From Gallionella sp. (GTDB lineage Bacteria > Pseudomonadota > Gammaproteobacteria > Burkholderiales > Gallionellaceae), in assembly GCA_028689145.1 (NCBI GenBank), contig JAQTWT010000001.1:62001-126000 (forward strand): DNA of 64,000 bases. The letters are read 5' to 3'. Positions 10,007 through 20,424 of the stretch are shown here, one piece after another. A program made the position numbers and the translations under genes. The notes under the pieces are model-generated. The model was given only the letters and a program-made list of their open reading frames with translations. It did no database searches and was not told where the DNA came from. Position 1 is the stretch's first letter. Each line of letters starts with the position of its first letter.

Positions 10007-10867
10007 ATGTTGGGTATTATCGGCGGCAGCGGCGTTTACAACATCGAGGGACTGGAGAACACCCGCTGGGTGAAGGCGACATCCTCATTCGGCGAACCGT
10101 CGGACGAGGTCTTGGTCGGCGAACTGGCGGGACAATCCATCGCCTTCCTGCCGCGCCATGGCAGAGGACACCGCATCCCGCCGTCAGACATCAACTTCCG
10201 CGCCAACATCGACGCGCTCAAACGCCTCGGCGTGACGGACATTGTTTCGGTCAGCGCGGTGGGTTCGTTGCGCGAACATCTGGCCCCCGGCACTTTCGTC
10301 ATCGTCGACCAGTTCATCGACCGCACCTTCGCACGCGAAAAGAGTTTCTTCGGCAACGGACTGGTCGCGCATGTCTCGATGGCTCATCCGGTGTGCCACC
10401 GTCTCGGTGACCATCTGTTTGCGGCGGCGCAGCAGATCGAGATTCCGGTGTTGCGCGGCGGCACCTATCTGGTGATGGAGGGGCCGCAATTCTCCAGCCT
10501 CGCGGAATCGGAACTGTACCGCTCGTGGAATTGCGACGTGATCGGCATGACCAACATGCCGGAAGCCAAGCTCGCGCGCGAAGCCGAGATCTGCTACGCC
10601 ACCGTCGCGATGGTGACAGATTACGACTGCTGGCATCCCAACCACGACAGCGTGACGGTGGACGCGATCGTGAAAGTGCTGCTGGCGAACGCCGACAAGG
10701 CGCGCGCGCTGGTAAAGAGCGTCGCGCCGCGCGTGCACGGCGATGCGGCAGGCTGTCAATGCGGCTGCCGCAGCGCGCTGCAATACGCCATCCTGACCGC
10801 ACCGGAAGCGCGCGATCCAGCGATGCTGCAAAAATTGTCCGCCGTAGCCGGGCGCATATTGAAATAA
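10007..10867 (+). CDS. mtnP: S-methyl-5'-thioadenosine phosphorylase
   Basis: Cleaves 5'-methylthioadenosine (the by-product of polyamine synthesis) with phosphate to adenine and 5-methylthioribose-1-phosphate; the family often also takes 5'-deoxyadenosine. The start is MLGIIGGSGVYNIEG. Also visible are the phosphate site LPRHGRGHRIPPS, GGTYLVMEGPQFSS and IGMTNMPEAKLAREAEICY. The TDYDCW motif places the aspartates expected for 6-aminopurine (MTAP-type) rather than hypoxanthine recognition. The cysteine-rich QCGCR near the C-terminus is notable. Downstream apt would recover the adenine and mtnA would take the sugar phosphate. Confidence 0.93.
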   Translation: MLGIIGGSGVYNIEGLENTRWVKATSSFGEPSDEVLVGELAGQSIAFLPRHGRGHRIPPSDINFRANIDALKRLGVTDIVSVSAVGSLREHLAPGTFVIVDQFIDRTFAREKSFFGNGLVAHVSMAHPVCHRLGDHLFAAAQQIEIPVLRGGTYLVMEGPQFSSLAESELYRSWNCDVIGMTNMPEAKLAREAEICYATVAMVTDYDCWHPNHDSVTVDAIVKVLLANADKARALVKSVAPRVHGDAAGCQCGCRSALQYAILTAPEARDPAMLQKLSAVAGRILK

Positions 10868-10871
10868 CCGG

Positions 10872-10945
10872 AAAGTGGGAAGTAGGTAGTGGCAAGTGGG
10901 AAAACCGCTGCTCCACCCACTCCCCACTTCCTACTCACCACTAAC
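10872..10945. repeat. Inverted repeat between mtnP and apt
   Basis: AGTGGGAAGTAGGTAGTGG is mirrored by CCACTTCCTACTCACCACTA about 30 bases later. It can fold as a large hairpin in the mtnP-apt transcript and may stabilise it or attenuate downstream expression. The apt ribosome-binding site (CAGGAG) lies just after it. Confidence 0.65.
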
Positions 10946-10956
10946 CAGGAGTTCTT

Positions 10957-11484
10957 ATGCCAATCAAATCCAGAATCCGCACCGTCCCGCACTACCCGAA
11001 ACAGGGCATCCAGTTCCGCGACATCACCACTTTGTTAAAAGACCCAATCGGGCTGCGCGCCACGATTCAGGAGATCGTCAGCCGCTACAAGAATGTCAAA
11101 ATAGACAAAGTAGCCGGCATCGAATCGCGCGGCTTCATCGTCGGCACACCGGTTGCTTACGAGCTTGGCCTTGGCTTCGTGCCGATCCGCAAGAAAGGCA
11201 AGCTGCCCGCCGCAACCATCGGGCGTGATTATGAATTGGAATATGGCACCGACCGCATCGAGATCCATACCGACGCGATCCAGAAAGGCGACCGCGTGCT
11301 GCTAGTGGACGACCTGATCGCCACCGGCGGAACCGCCGAAGCCGCCACCAAGCTGATCCAGGACATGGGCGGCATCGTGGTGGAGTGCTGCTTCGTGATC
11401 GACCTGCCGGACATCGGCGGACGCGCGCGGCTGGAAAAGCTGGGACACAAGGTGTTTGCGCTTTGCGAATTTGAAGGCGATTGA
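10957..11484 (+). CDS. apt: Adenine phosphoribosyltransferase
   Basis: Converts adenine and PRPP to AMP. The PRPP-binding motif RVLLVDDLIATGGTAEA lies near residue 112. The hood regions HYPKQGIQFRDITTLL and AGIESRGFIVG are typical of type I PRTases with adenine specificity. Length (175 aa) is normal. ATG at 10957 follows CAGGAG at a suitable distance. The position directly after mtnP fits salvage of the adenine released from methylthioadenosine. The stop is followed immediately by a GTAG hairpin. Confidence 0.96.
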   Translation: MPIKSRIRTVPHYPKQGIQFRDITTLLKDPIGLRATIQEIVSRYKNVKIDKVAGIESRGFIVGTPVAYELGLGFVPIRKKGKLPAATIGRDYELEYGTDRIEIHTDAIQKGDRVLLVDDLIATGGTAEAATKLIQDMGGIVVECCFVIDLPDIGGRARLEKLGHKVFALCEFEGD

Positions 11485-11485
11485 T

Positions 11486-11556
11486 GTAGGGGCGTGATTC
11501 ATCGCGCCCTTTTCGAACACGAGAACAAATCAGGGTGCGATGAATCGCACCCCTAC
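11486..11556. repeat. GTAG/CTAC-footed inverted repeat pair between apt and mtnA
   Basis: GTAGGGGCGTGATTCATCGCGCCC ... GGGTGCGATGAATCGCACCCCTAC. Each half folds alone and the two outer ends pair together, the paired arrangement described for REPINs. It starts two bases after the apt stop. Confidence 0.85.
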
Positions 11557-11567
11557 GGAACTATCCA

Positions 11568-12644
<1,077 letters not shown>

Positions 12645-12659
12645 TGGTTGTGGGCAGGT

Positions 12660-12715
12660 GTAGCGTGCGCTGTGCGCACGACCCTCGGCTTGATCGTGCG
12701 CACAGCGCACGCTAC
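12660..12715. repeat. GTAG/CTAC-footed perfect inverted repeat after mtnA
   Basis: GTAGCGTGCGCTGTGCGCACGA and its reverse complement TCGTGCGCACAGCGCACGCTAC flank CCCTCGGCTTGA. The stem is 22 bases and perfect. It belongs to the GTAG-foot class but differs in sequence from the GTAGGGGCG family. It sits between mtnA and the aldolase fusion. Confidence 0.9.
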
Positions 12716-12747
12716 GTTTACTAAATTTATAAATATCAGGAACCGCA

Positions 12748-14715
12748 ATGGAAAATCTTTGGAACGATACGGAAGCAGGCAAGCATCAGGGACTCTTGGC
12801 GGAGCGCGTTTATTCGTCGCGTTTGCTCGGCGCTAATCCGGCGCTGGTGCTGCATGGCGGCGGCAACACCTCGGTCAAGGGGGTGTGGAAAAACATCTTT
12901 GGCGAAGACGAGGCGACGCTGTTCGTAAAGGGCAGTGGCTCCGACCTGATCTCGATTGAAGCCAAGGATTTCGTGCCGGTACGTCTCGACGCGATGCTGA
13001 AATTGTCGCGCCTGGAAACATTATCCGACATGGACATGGCGCGCGAACTCAAGCTGGCGACGCTCGATCCGACCTCTCCCGCGCCGTCGGTAGAAGCCAT
13101 TCTGCACGCGCTGATCCCGCATCGTTTCGTCGACCATACCCATGCCGACGACATCGTGACGATCACCAACACCGCATCGGGCGAGGCGCGCATCCGCGAG
13201 ATATTCGGCGACGATGTGATCGTGCTGCCTTTTGTGATGCCCGGATTTGATCTGGCGAAATTATGCGCCGAGGTATTTCCCGCGCAAGCCACGCCGCGCA
13301 CTATCGGCATGGTGCTGATGAACCACGGTATCTTCAGCTTCGGCGACACCGCAAAACAATCCTACGAGCGGATGATCGAACTGGTCGGCCGTGCCGAGGC
13401 TTATCTGGCAAAAAATGCAGCCTTGGCAGCGCCAGCCAACATTGCACCAAGCGCCGACTGGTCGGCGTTGCCCGCGTTGCGAAAAAATGTTTCCAATGCG
13501 GCCGGTTTCCCGATGCTATTGCGCAGCCACACCAGCAACAGCACGCTGGCTTTTGCGCGCCATCCCGAGGTTGCAAGTATTTCGCAACGCGGCCCGGCCA
13601 CGCCGGATCACATCATCCGCACCAAGCGCGTGGCAATGCTCGGGCGCGATGTCGGGGCTTATGCGCAGGCTTACCGGAATTATTTTGAGGCTAATTCAAA
13701 ATTATCCAAGCTGCCTTTAACCATGCTCGACCCCGCCCCGCGCGTCATCATTGATCCGGAATTCGGACTGATTTCGGCAGGCCGCTCGGCACGCGATGCG
13801 CAAATCGTCGAAGACATTTATCTGCGCACCCAGAACATCGTGCTGCGCGCCGAAATGCTTGGCGGCTTTCAGGCCTTGGGCGCAGCGGAATTGTTCAACA
13901 TGGAATACTGGGATCTCGAACAAGCCAAGCTGAAAAAATCCGGCCCGCCCAAAGCCTTTGCCGGAGAAGTCGCGCTGGTGACCGGCGCCGCATCCGGCAT
14001 CGGCAAAGCCTGCGCGCAGGCGTTCCTGAACCGCGGCGCAGCGGTGGTGGGCGTGGACATCAATCCAGAAGTTGAATCGTTGTACGGCAAGCGCGAAGAC
14101 TATCTCGGCATTAGCGCGGACCTGACTTCGCTGGAAGCCATCAAGGGAATACTGGAGCAAACCATTCGCCGCTATGGTGGTCTCGATATGCTGGTGCTGA
14201 ATGCCGGGATATTCCCCGGCGGCAAGAAGATCGAGGCGCTCGCGGACGAACTGTGGCACAAGGTCATGTCGATCAATCTGGATTCCAATCTAGCGATCAT
14301 GCGCGAAGCCCACCCGCTACTGAAAGCGGCACCGAAGTACGGCCGGGTAGTGGTGATCGGCTCGAAGAACGTCCCGGCCCCTGGCCCCGGTGCGGCGGCC
14401 TACTCCGCGTCAAAGGCAGCGCTGACGCAACTCGCCCGCGTCGCGGCGCTGGAGTGGGGCAACGACTCGATCCGGATCAATCTGGTTCACCCGAATGCGG
14501 TGTTCGACACCGGCATCTGGACAGAAGAAGTGTTGCTACAACGCGCCACCCATTACGGCATGACGGTCGACGAGTACAAACGCAACAACGTGCTGCACGA
14601 GGAAGTCAGCAGCAAGGATGTGGCGGAACTGACTGCGGAAATGTGCGGCGTGCTGTTCTCAAAGATTACCGGGGCGCAGGTTCCGATCGATGGCGGCAAC
14701 GACCGGGTGATTTAA
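12748..14715 (+). CDS. Bifunctional class II aldolase / short-chain dehydrogenase fusion
   Basis: Residues ~1-400 are a class II (zinc) aldolase resembling rhamnulose/fuculose-phosphate aldolases. HGGGNTSVK is the phosphate loop, FVDHTHADD supplies an HxH zinc pair, and LMNHGIF the third histidine. Residues ~405-655 are an SDR with the Rossmann motif TGAASGIGKA, LNAGIF, and the active site YSASK preceded by the VVVIGSK serine. The architecture matches proteins usually labelled rhamnulose-1-phosphate aldolase/alcohol dehydrogenase. No rhamnose genes are nearby; mtnP, apt and mtnA lie immediately upstream. I infer cleavage of 5-methylthioribulose-1-phosphate (or the 5-deoxy analogue) to DHAP plus an aldehyde, which the SDR half reduces. 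That substrate is a hypothesis. Confidence 0.88.
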   Translation: MENLWNDTEAGKHQGLLAERVYSSRLLGANPALVLHGGGNTSVKGVWKNIFGEDEATLFVKGSGSDLISIEAKDFVPVRLDAMLKLSRLETLSDMDMARELKLATLDPTSPAPSVEAILHALIPHRFVDHTHADDIVTITNTASGEARIREIFGDDVIVLPFVMPGFDLAKLCAEVFPAQATPRTIGMVLMNHGIFSFGDTAKQSYERMIELVGRAEAYLAKNAALAAPANIAPSADWSALPALRKNVSNAAGFPMLLRSHTSNSTLAFARHPEVASISQRGPATPDHIIRTKRVAMLGRDVGAYAQAYRNYFEANSKLSKLPLTMLDPAPRVIIDPEFGLISAGRSARDAQIVEDIYLRTQNIVLRAEMLGGFQALGAAELFNMEYWDLEQAKLKKSGPPKAFAGEVALVTGAASGIGKACAQAFLNRGAAVVGVDINPEVESLYGKREDYLGISADLTSLEAIKGILEQTIRRYGGLDMLVLNAGIFPGGKKIEALADELWHKVMSINLDSNLAIMREAHPLLKAAPKYGRVVVIGSKNVPAPGPGAAAYSASKAALTQLARVAALEWGNDSIRINLVHPNAVFDTGIWTEEVLLQRATHYGMTVDEYKRNNVLHEEVSSKDVAELTAEMCGVLFSKITGAQVPIDGGNDRVI

Positions 14716-14772
14716 AAATCCAGATTTGCGAGCATCCGCTTCGCGGCTTGCCTGCTTACCCCACTTCATCCC

Positions 14773-14800
14773 GTACGGGCGATTCATGAATCGCCCGTAC
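14773..14800. repeat. Perfect palindrome GTACGGGCGATTCATGAATCGCCCGTAC (REP-like)
   Basis: A 28-base perfect palindrome 57 bases downstream of the aldolase fusion, between convergent genes. It is a close relative of the GTAGGGGCG family and may serve as transcript end for both strands. Confidence 0.85.
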
Positions 14801-14864
14801 CGCGTTGCGGAAATAATTTCCGCGCCTTGCATTTGGGCGAACTCTGAATTTTTAGCGGCTCCCT
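14801..14864. repeat. GCAAGGCG-hairpin element with GAATTTTTAG.GG.TCCCT tail, copy 1
   Basis: GCGTTGC-GGAAATAATTTCC-GCGCCTTGC followed by GAATTTTTAGCGGCTCCCT. The same arrangement is seen around 44991-45105 and 46391-46495, and the tail alone at 22609-22628. Confidence 0.6.
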
Positions 14865-14903
14865 CAACTTGGCCGGGATTTGCACCCCGGTCTGTTTGAA
14901 ACA

Positions 14904-15149
14904 TCAAAGCTTCTCGTGGCTGCCGTCGCACAATGCGCCGTTGGCACTGTGCTTGCAACCGCAGAAATAAACGCTGCCGGACTCGGTTGCCGTGTATTCG
15001 ATCGGGGTAAAACTGCTACCCTCGTGGCTGCCGTCGCAGAACGGCTGGATGTCGCTCTGACCGCACGAACACCACCGATAAGTCTTGCCGGCTTCGACCT
15101 CCACGACAAACGGTGATTTCTGTGCAATGACGGGTTGTTGGTCAGACAT
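14904..15149 (-). CDS. Small tandem CDGSH iron-sulfur domain protein
   Basis: 81-aa protein with two CDGSH (mitoNEET-type) motifs, CSCGQSDIQPFCDGSH and CGCKHSANGALCDGSH. Each could bind a 2Fe-2S cluster through three cysteines and one histidine. There is no signal peptide or membrane segment, so it should be cytoplasmic. Such proteins are implicated in cluster transfer or redox sensing; the exact role is unknown. It is followed on the same strand by the yceI genes, but a 60-base gap upstream and its own ribosome-binding site (AAGGAATTC) suggest independent expression. Confidence 0.9.
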   Translation of the reverse strand: MSDQQPVIAQKSPFVVEVEAGKTYRWCSCGQSDIQPFCDGSHEGSSFTPIEYTATESGSVYFCGCKHSANGALCDGSHEKL

Positions 15150-15211
15150 GATGAATTCCTTTCGTAAGAGAAAGACGAAACGCCTTCCCGCTTCGACGGG
15201 AAGGCACCCGC

Positions 15212-15778
15212 TTATTCCTTGATCGCCTCAACTGGGATCGTCAGAGTCACCTCGTCGCCGACATAAGGGACATGCTTGCTGACATTGAAATCGGAACGCT
15301 TGATCTTTGCTGTGGCGTTGGCTCCGCAGGCATCTTTCTTGAGCATCGGGTGCGGCATGCAGTGGAACGAAGTCACCGTGAGCGTTAGCGGCTTGGTCAC
15401 CCCCTTGATGGTCAGATCACCCGCGACACCGGTTAATTTATCACCGTCAAATTTCAGTTTTTTGGATTTGAAAGTGATGGTGGGGTATTTGGCGGTATCG
15501 AACAAATCCTCGCCCTGAATATGTTCGTTGAACAGCGGGAAACCGGTATTTACCGATGTGGTGTCGATCACCACATCGACAGAGCCGCTTTTTGCGGCGC
15601 GGTCTATGACGATAGTGCCGCTGGTCTTGTCAAACCGGCTGACCTGATTGGAATAGCCCAGATGGTTGTATTCGAAACGCGGGTAGGTATGCGAATTCTG
15701 AATGACGTAGGTTTCAGGTGCGGCAAAAGCGGCAGTGGACAGTGAAGCGGCAATGGCGAGACTGACGAGCTGTTTCAT
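15212..15778 (-). CDS. YceI-family periplasmic lipid-binding protein (1)
   Basis: 188-aa exported protein: signal peptide MKQLVSLAIAASLSTAAFA, then the YceI lipocalin-like barrel (YVIQNSHTYPRFEYNHLGYS, SGTIVIDRAA, VDVVIDTTSVNTGFPLFNEHI, FKSKKLKF, LTIKGVTKPLTLTV). Members bind polyisoprenoids such as quinone-like lipids. Two cysteines (FHCMPHPMLKKDACGA) could form a disulphide. It is on the same strand as a second yceI and a cytochrome b561 gene, the E. coli yceI-yceJ arrangement with one yceI duplicated. ATG 15778 has the ribosome-binding site AAGGAGAA. Confidence 0.93.
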   Translation of the reverse strand: MKQLVSLAIAASLSTAAFAAPETYVIQNSHTYPRFEYNHLGYSNQVSRFDKTSGTIVIDRAAKSGSVDVVIDTTSVNTGFPLFNEHIQGEDLFDTAKYPTITFKSKKLKFDGDKLTGVAGDLTIKGVTKPLTLTVTSFHCMPHPMLKKDACGANATAKIKRSDFNVSKHVPYVGDEVTLTIPVEAIKE

Positions 15779-15803
15779 GACATTTCTCCTTGGTGGTTGG
15801 TTA

Positions 15804-15922
15804 ACGTAAAACTTGCGTAGCGATTCGTTTGCCCTTTCTCCCGCTTGCGGGGGAAAGTTGGATAGGGGGAAACGGGCATGGCGGGTTTCATTATCAGGGG
15901 TGGCAACTTGCCATGCCCGTTA
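15804..15922. repeat. Composite intergenic repeat (reverse unit A plus tail), copy 2
   Basis: The reverse complement of 2349-2530 without its middle ~62-base unit B. AACGTAAAACTTGCGTAGCG and CGATTCGTTTGCCCTTTCTCCCGCTTGCGGG lead into ...CCATGCCCGTTAAG. It fills the gap between the two yceI genes. Confidence 0.8.
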
Positions 15923-15930
15923 AGGTAAAG

Positions 15931-16503
15931 CTATTTCTTAATGGGTGCTGCCGCATTGGTCACGATGTGAAACACGATCCGCACTTCGTCGGCTACCGTG
16001 CCGACATCCGCCCACAGGCCTTCGCCGATGGCGTAATCCAGACGCTTCAGGGTGAATGCACCGTCAAATATGCCTATCTTGCCTTCCTGCCTAAAAGCAA
16101 AGGGGGCGGCGACATCAAGCGTCCTGCCCTTGATGGTCAGTTTGCCTGACGTTTCATAGCGGTTTCCGCCCAGCGCTTTGACACTACCGGAAACGAATCG
16201 GGCTGCAGGGTACGCTTTGGTATTGAACCAGAGTTTTCCGGCCACTTCATCGTCGCCCTCGCCGGAGCCGGTATCAATGCTGGCCAGATCGACTTCCAGT
16301 TTGGCCTGTGCGGCATTGATTCTGGCGGGGTCGAACGTCAGCTGCGCCGTAAATTTGCGGAACTTGCCTTCCAGCGGCACGCCCATTTGCTTGTACGCGA
16401 AGGTCATCATACTGCTGTTAAGCTGTACCTGATTAAATTCGACTGCGTGAGCGCTGCCAATGGCACCGGCAAGCAACAGCGGCAAAATCAATAATTTCTT
16501 CAT
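15931..16503 (-). CDS. YceI-family periplasmic lipid-binding protein (2)
   Basis: Second YceI paralogue. I start at ATG 16503 (MKKLLILPLLLAGAIGSAHA, a clear signal peptide) preceded by AAGGGAG; the longer track start at 16530 lacks a ribosome-binding site. The mature protein has typical YceI strands (FNQVQLNSSMMTFAYKQMGV, AQAKLEVDLASIDTGSGEGDDEVAGK in part, FNTKAYPAARFVSG, GKLTIKGRTLDVAAPF). The cluster with cytochrome b561 suggests lipid/quinone handling at the inner membrane. It diverges considerably from its neighbour, so the duplication is probably old. Confidence 0.92.
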   Translation of the reverse strand: MKKLLILPLLLAGAIGSAHAVEFNQVQLNSSMMTFAYKQMGVPLEGKFRKFTAQLTFDPARINAAQAKLEVDLASIDTGSGEGDDEVAGKLWFNTKAYPAARFVSGSVKALGGNRYETSGKLTIKGRTLDVAAPFAFRQEGKIGIFDGAFTLKRLDYAIGEGLWADVGTVADEVRIVFHIVTNAAAPIKK

Positions 16504-16555
16504 AGTTAAACTCCCTTGCCTGACGGGCATGCCCGTCCCCTCTCCTCAATCCTCT

Positions 16556-16619
16556 GATAAAACAACTAGCCATTCGACTAGGCTGGCAAAAAACGCCATC
16601 CAAGTCGCTGGTTATCCCG
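16556..16619. repeat. Reverse copy of repeat unit B
   Basis: GATAAAACAACTAGCCATTCGACTAGG...GTCGCTGGTTATCCCG is the reverse complement of bases ~2431-2493 with a few substitutions. A short GACGGGCATGCCCGTC palindrome (16522-16537) lies beside it and resembles the ends of unit A. Confidence 0.75.
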
Positions 16620-16656
16620 TTCACGTGAGAGGAAGCGAACGAACGCTACGCGCGTT

Positions 16657-17193
16657 TTATATTCTCGGCAACATGCGGCGCAGCGTGGCATCACGCTCGA
16701 TAAAGTGATGTTTGAGAGCTGCAGCCGCGTGCATGCCGACCAGCGCCAGCAGCCCGAAATTCAGCATTTCGTGAACTTCGGTCAGCAACTCGCCCAGCAC
16801 CTTATCCTTACCCACCAGATCGGGCAACTGCACCAGCCCCAAATAAACTACCGGAAAGCCCTTGGCGGAACTCATCAGCCAGCCGGATAACGGAATCGCA
16901 AACAGCAGCAAGTAAAGCAGCAGATGCACGCCGTGCGCGACGCGCTGCTGCCACAGCGGGATGGTTTCCGGTAATGGCGGCGGAGTATGCGTCGCACGCC
17001 ATGCCAGCCGCGCCACGGTCAGCAGGAAGATCGTAACCCCCAGCCATTTGTGATAACTGATCAGCTGCAGCTTGAGCGGCGAGAGCGCCAGCCCGTGCAT
17101 GTACACACCGAGCGGGAATGTGATCAGGACGAGCCCTGCCGTCATCCAGTGCAGCGAGATCGCCGTTGCGGAATAGCGGGTAGCGGGATTCAT
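16657..17193 (-). CDS. Cytochrome b561 family protein (YceJ-like)
   Basis: Four-helix di-haem b membrane protein of 178 aa. I start at ATG 17193 (MNPATRYSATAISLHWMTAG), which has AAGGAGA at good spacing; the track start is 18 codons earlier without one. The histidines expected for haem are in ISLHWMTAG, YHKWLG, VAHGVHLLLY, and EVHEMLNF or VGMHAA. The E. coli homologue pairs with YceI, as here. Probable role: electron transfer between quinones and a periplasmic acceptor; unproven. Confidence 0.9.
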   Translation of the reverse strand: MNPATRYSATAISLHWMTAGLVLITFPLGVYMHGLALSPLKLQLISYHKWLGVTIFLLTVARLAWRATHTPPPLPETIPLWQQRVAHGVHLLLYLLLFAIPLSGWLMSSAKGFPVVYLGLVQLPDLVGKDKVLGELLTEVHEMLNFGLLALVGMHAAAALKHHFIERDATLRRMLPRI

Positions 17194-17401
17194 GGGTTCT
17201 CCTTTGCTTCGCTGTGTGCGGCGTTGAACTCCACGCACAAATGGCACGGGCTATCAGTCATCCCGACCCGTTCCGCCGATGATAACTGCAAAAAACGTGT
17301 TTCATCTGAAACTTTATAGTTCCAACTAAAACCAAAGTCAAATAGCTGTTGCAATCCCGTCAAGCGTGCAAACCGGGAGGGCTCAGACAAACCGTAAATG
17401 C

Positions 17402-17433
17402 AAAAAGGGCATCACCAATCACGCGATGCCCTT
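17402..17433 (-). terminator. Rho-independent terminator of purA
   Basis: On the minus strand AAGGGCATC-GCGTGATTGGT-GATGCCCTT followed by TTTG, about 25 bases beyond the purA stop. Confidence 0.8.
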
Positions 17434-17457
17434 CCACTGTTTATTTTTGCCGCGGTA

Positions 17458-18795
<1,338 letters not shown>

Positions 18796-18820
18796 CTAAA
18801 ATATAAACCTTAAAGCAGCC

Positions 18821-18937
18821 ATCCGCAGATTACGCAGATTAAAACTAATAGCATTGGGTTGCCGACGCACCTTCTGTACCCTCTAAACTCACTCACAACC
18901 GCCTAAAAATCTGCGTTAATCCGTGTAATCTGCGGAT
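18821..18937. repeat. ATCCGCAGATTACGCAGATT inverted repeat pair between hisZ and purA
   Basis: ATCCGCAGATTACGCAGATT (18821-18840) is mirrored by AATCTGCGTTAATCCGTGTAATCTGCGGAT (18908-18937). The spacer of ~67 bases shows no gene. The motif resembles a dispersed repeat I recognise from many unrelated bacterial intergenic regions. Confidence 0.7.
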
Positions 18938-18957
18938 AGGCTCTGGTTTTAGGATAC

Positions 18958-20118
18958 CTATCTAAGCGCGACAATCTGCCAGACCCCGTCACGCAATACC
19001 AGTTCGCGGTCGCACTGCAACTCGCCGCGCAAAGCGGCATCGCCAAGCAGATCCACCACTACCGATTCACCCGATGCGCGCAGTTGCGCAATCTTGTCGC
19101 GCAGTGCCTGATCGTCGAGATGCGGTGCGCATATTCCGAGTTTTACGGCTTGCTCTGGCAGCAGGCGATACAGTTGGCGCAAATCCATACTAAATCCTGT
19201 GGCGGCGCGCGCGCGCCCGAAGCTCTTGCCGAGATCGTCATAGCGCCCGCCCAACGCGATGGCATCATGGCTGCCCGCATGGTAGGCGGCAAACACCATG
19301 CCGCTGTGATAGTGGTAGCCGCGTAAATCGGCAAGATCGATTCCCACGCCGGCGACCAGCGGTTGCAATTGCGTGGCGGCAGTTTGCAAGGCATCCAGCG
19401 CGGCGCGAATTTCCGCGTAGTCCGGCAACAGGCCGCGCGCACGTGCCAATACCGCGGCGCAGTCGCCATACAGTGACGGCAATACCAGCAAGGCATCGCG
19501 CAAGGATTTATCCAGCGGCTGCGTCAATGCCTGCAAAGCCGCGCTATCCTTGCTTTGCAACGCGGCAAACAGTTCACTTTCAAGCTCCCTGTCGAGCTTG
19601 GCATGCTGCACCAGCGCGCGGAATACCGCGACATGACCGAGATCTAGATGCACCTCCTGAATGCCCAGCAAACCCAGCGATTGCAACATCAGCCGCTGAA
19701 TCTCCAGATCGCTTTCCAGTCCGCCGTGTCCGTACAGTTCGGCACCGATCTGCAACAGTTCGCGGGTGCGGGTCAGTCCGGCCGGCTGGGTGTGCAGCAC
19801 ACTGCCGGCATAACACAGCCGCGTTACACCCTGCCGGTTGAGCAGGTGCGCGTCGATGCGCGCCACTTGCGGCGTGATGTCGGCGCGCAATGCCAGCGTG
19901 CGCCCACTCAATTGATCCACCAATTTAAACGTGCGCAAATCCATATCGTGGCTGCCGTCGATCAGCAGCGACTCGGCATATTCCAGCAACGGCGGGGCAA
20001 CCAATTGATAACCGGACTTGCGCAACAGATCGAGGAATTGCGCGCGCATTTGTTCGACGCGCCATGCCTCGTCGGGCAGCATGTCTTGAATATATTCCGG
20101 GAGTAACCAGTTTGGCAT
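18958..20118 (-). CDS. hisZ: ATP phosphoribosyltransferase regulatory subunit (HisRS paralogue)
   Basis: HisZ forms a hetero-complex with short-form HisG for the first step of histidine synthesis. The start is ATG 20118 (MPNWLLPEYIQDMLPDEAWR); the track start 39 codons upstream runs through a repeat. The class II aaRS-like core is visible (VAPPLLEYAESLL, LRADITPQVARIDAH, RLCYAGSVLH, IGAELYG). The HisRS anticodon-binding domain is lacking, as expected for HisZ (386 aa). Its place in the hfl-purA string is typical of betaproteobacteria. Confidence 0.95.
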   Translation of the reverse strand: MPNWLLPEYIQDMLPDEAWRVEQMRAQFLDLLRKSGYQLVAPPLLEYAESLLIDGSHDMDLRTFKLVDQLSGRTLALRADITPQVARIDAHLLNRQGVTRLCYAGSVLHTQPAGLTRTRELLQIGAELYGHGGLESDLEIQRLMLQSLGLLGIQEVHLDLGHVAVFRALVQHAKLDRELESELFAALQSKDSAALQALTQPLDKSLRDALLVLPSLYGDCAAVLARARGLLPDYAEIRAALDALQTAATQLQPLVAGVGIDLADLRGYHYHSGMVFAAYHAGSHDAIALGGRYDDLGKSFGRARAATGFSMDLRQLYRLLPEQAVKLGICAPHLDDQALRDKIAQLRASGESVVVDLLGDAALRGELQCDRELVLRDGVWQIVALR

Positions 20119-20152
20119 TACATAACCTCTAAGCCGGGCGAGCCGGAGCCTC

Positions 20153-20225
20153 GTAGGGTGGGCACGTTTTTTGTGCCCACCGTTCTTCCGCGTGGACAAA
20201 CAATGAAACCGTTTGCCCACCCTAC
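20153..20225. repeat. GTAG/CTAC-footed repeat pair between DUF2065 gene and hisZ
   Basis: GTAGGGTGGGCACGTTTTTTGTGCCCAC ... GTTTGCCCACCCTAC. The left half is a hairpin, and the outer ends pair. Same class as the other GTAG-footed repeats, with a different stem sequence. Confidence 0.82.
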
Positions 20226-20238
20226 AAAACAGCACTAA

Positions 20239-20424
20239 TCATTTAACCAGATACAGCAGCAACAATCCGGACAGCATCGAGGTGATACCGACGAAGCGCA
20301 ACTGCCCGTCGGTCAGCGAAACCATTTTGCGAAAGGTTTCGCGCCACAAATCGGGAAACAAAAAGGGCAGTAAACCTTCAATCACCAGCATCATCGCCAA
20401 TCCGATCAGCCAGTAATCCAGCAC
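20239..20424 (-). CDS. DUF2065 small membrane protein (YjeT-like)
   Basis: 61-aa protein with two hydrophobic segments (YWLIGLAMMLVIEGLLPFLF and FVGITSMLSGLLLLYLV), matching the DUF2065 family found after hflC in many proteobacteria. The start is GTG at 20424, overlapping the hflC stop by one base, so translation is probably coupled. Function unknown; gene order implies a link to the HflKC membrane complex. Confidence 0.9.
   Translation of the reverse strand: MLDYWLIGLAMMLVIEGLLPFLFPDLWRETFRKMVSLTDGQLRFVGITSMLSGLLLLYLVK

Noticed and set aside
13069-14715. Possibility that the aldolase/SDR gene is a rhamnose-catabolic enzyme
   Set aside because: Not fully excluded, but no rhamnose isomerase, kinase or transporter gene is in the window and the neighbours are methylthioadenosine-salvage genes; kept as an alternative in the feature text.
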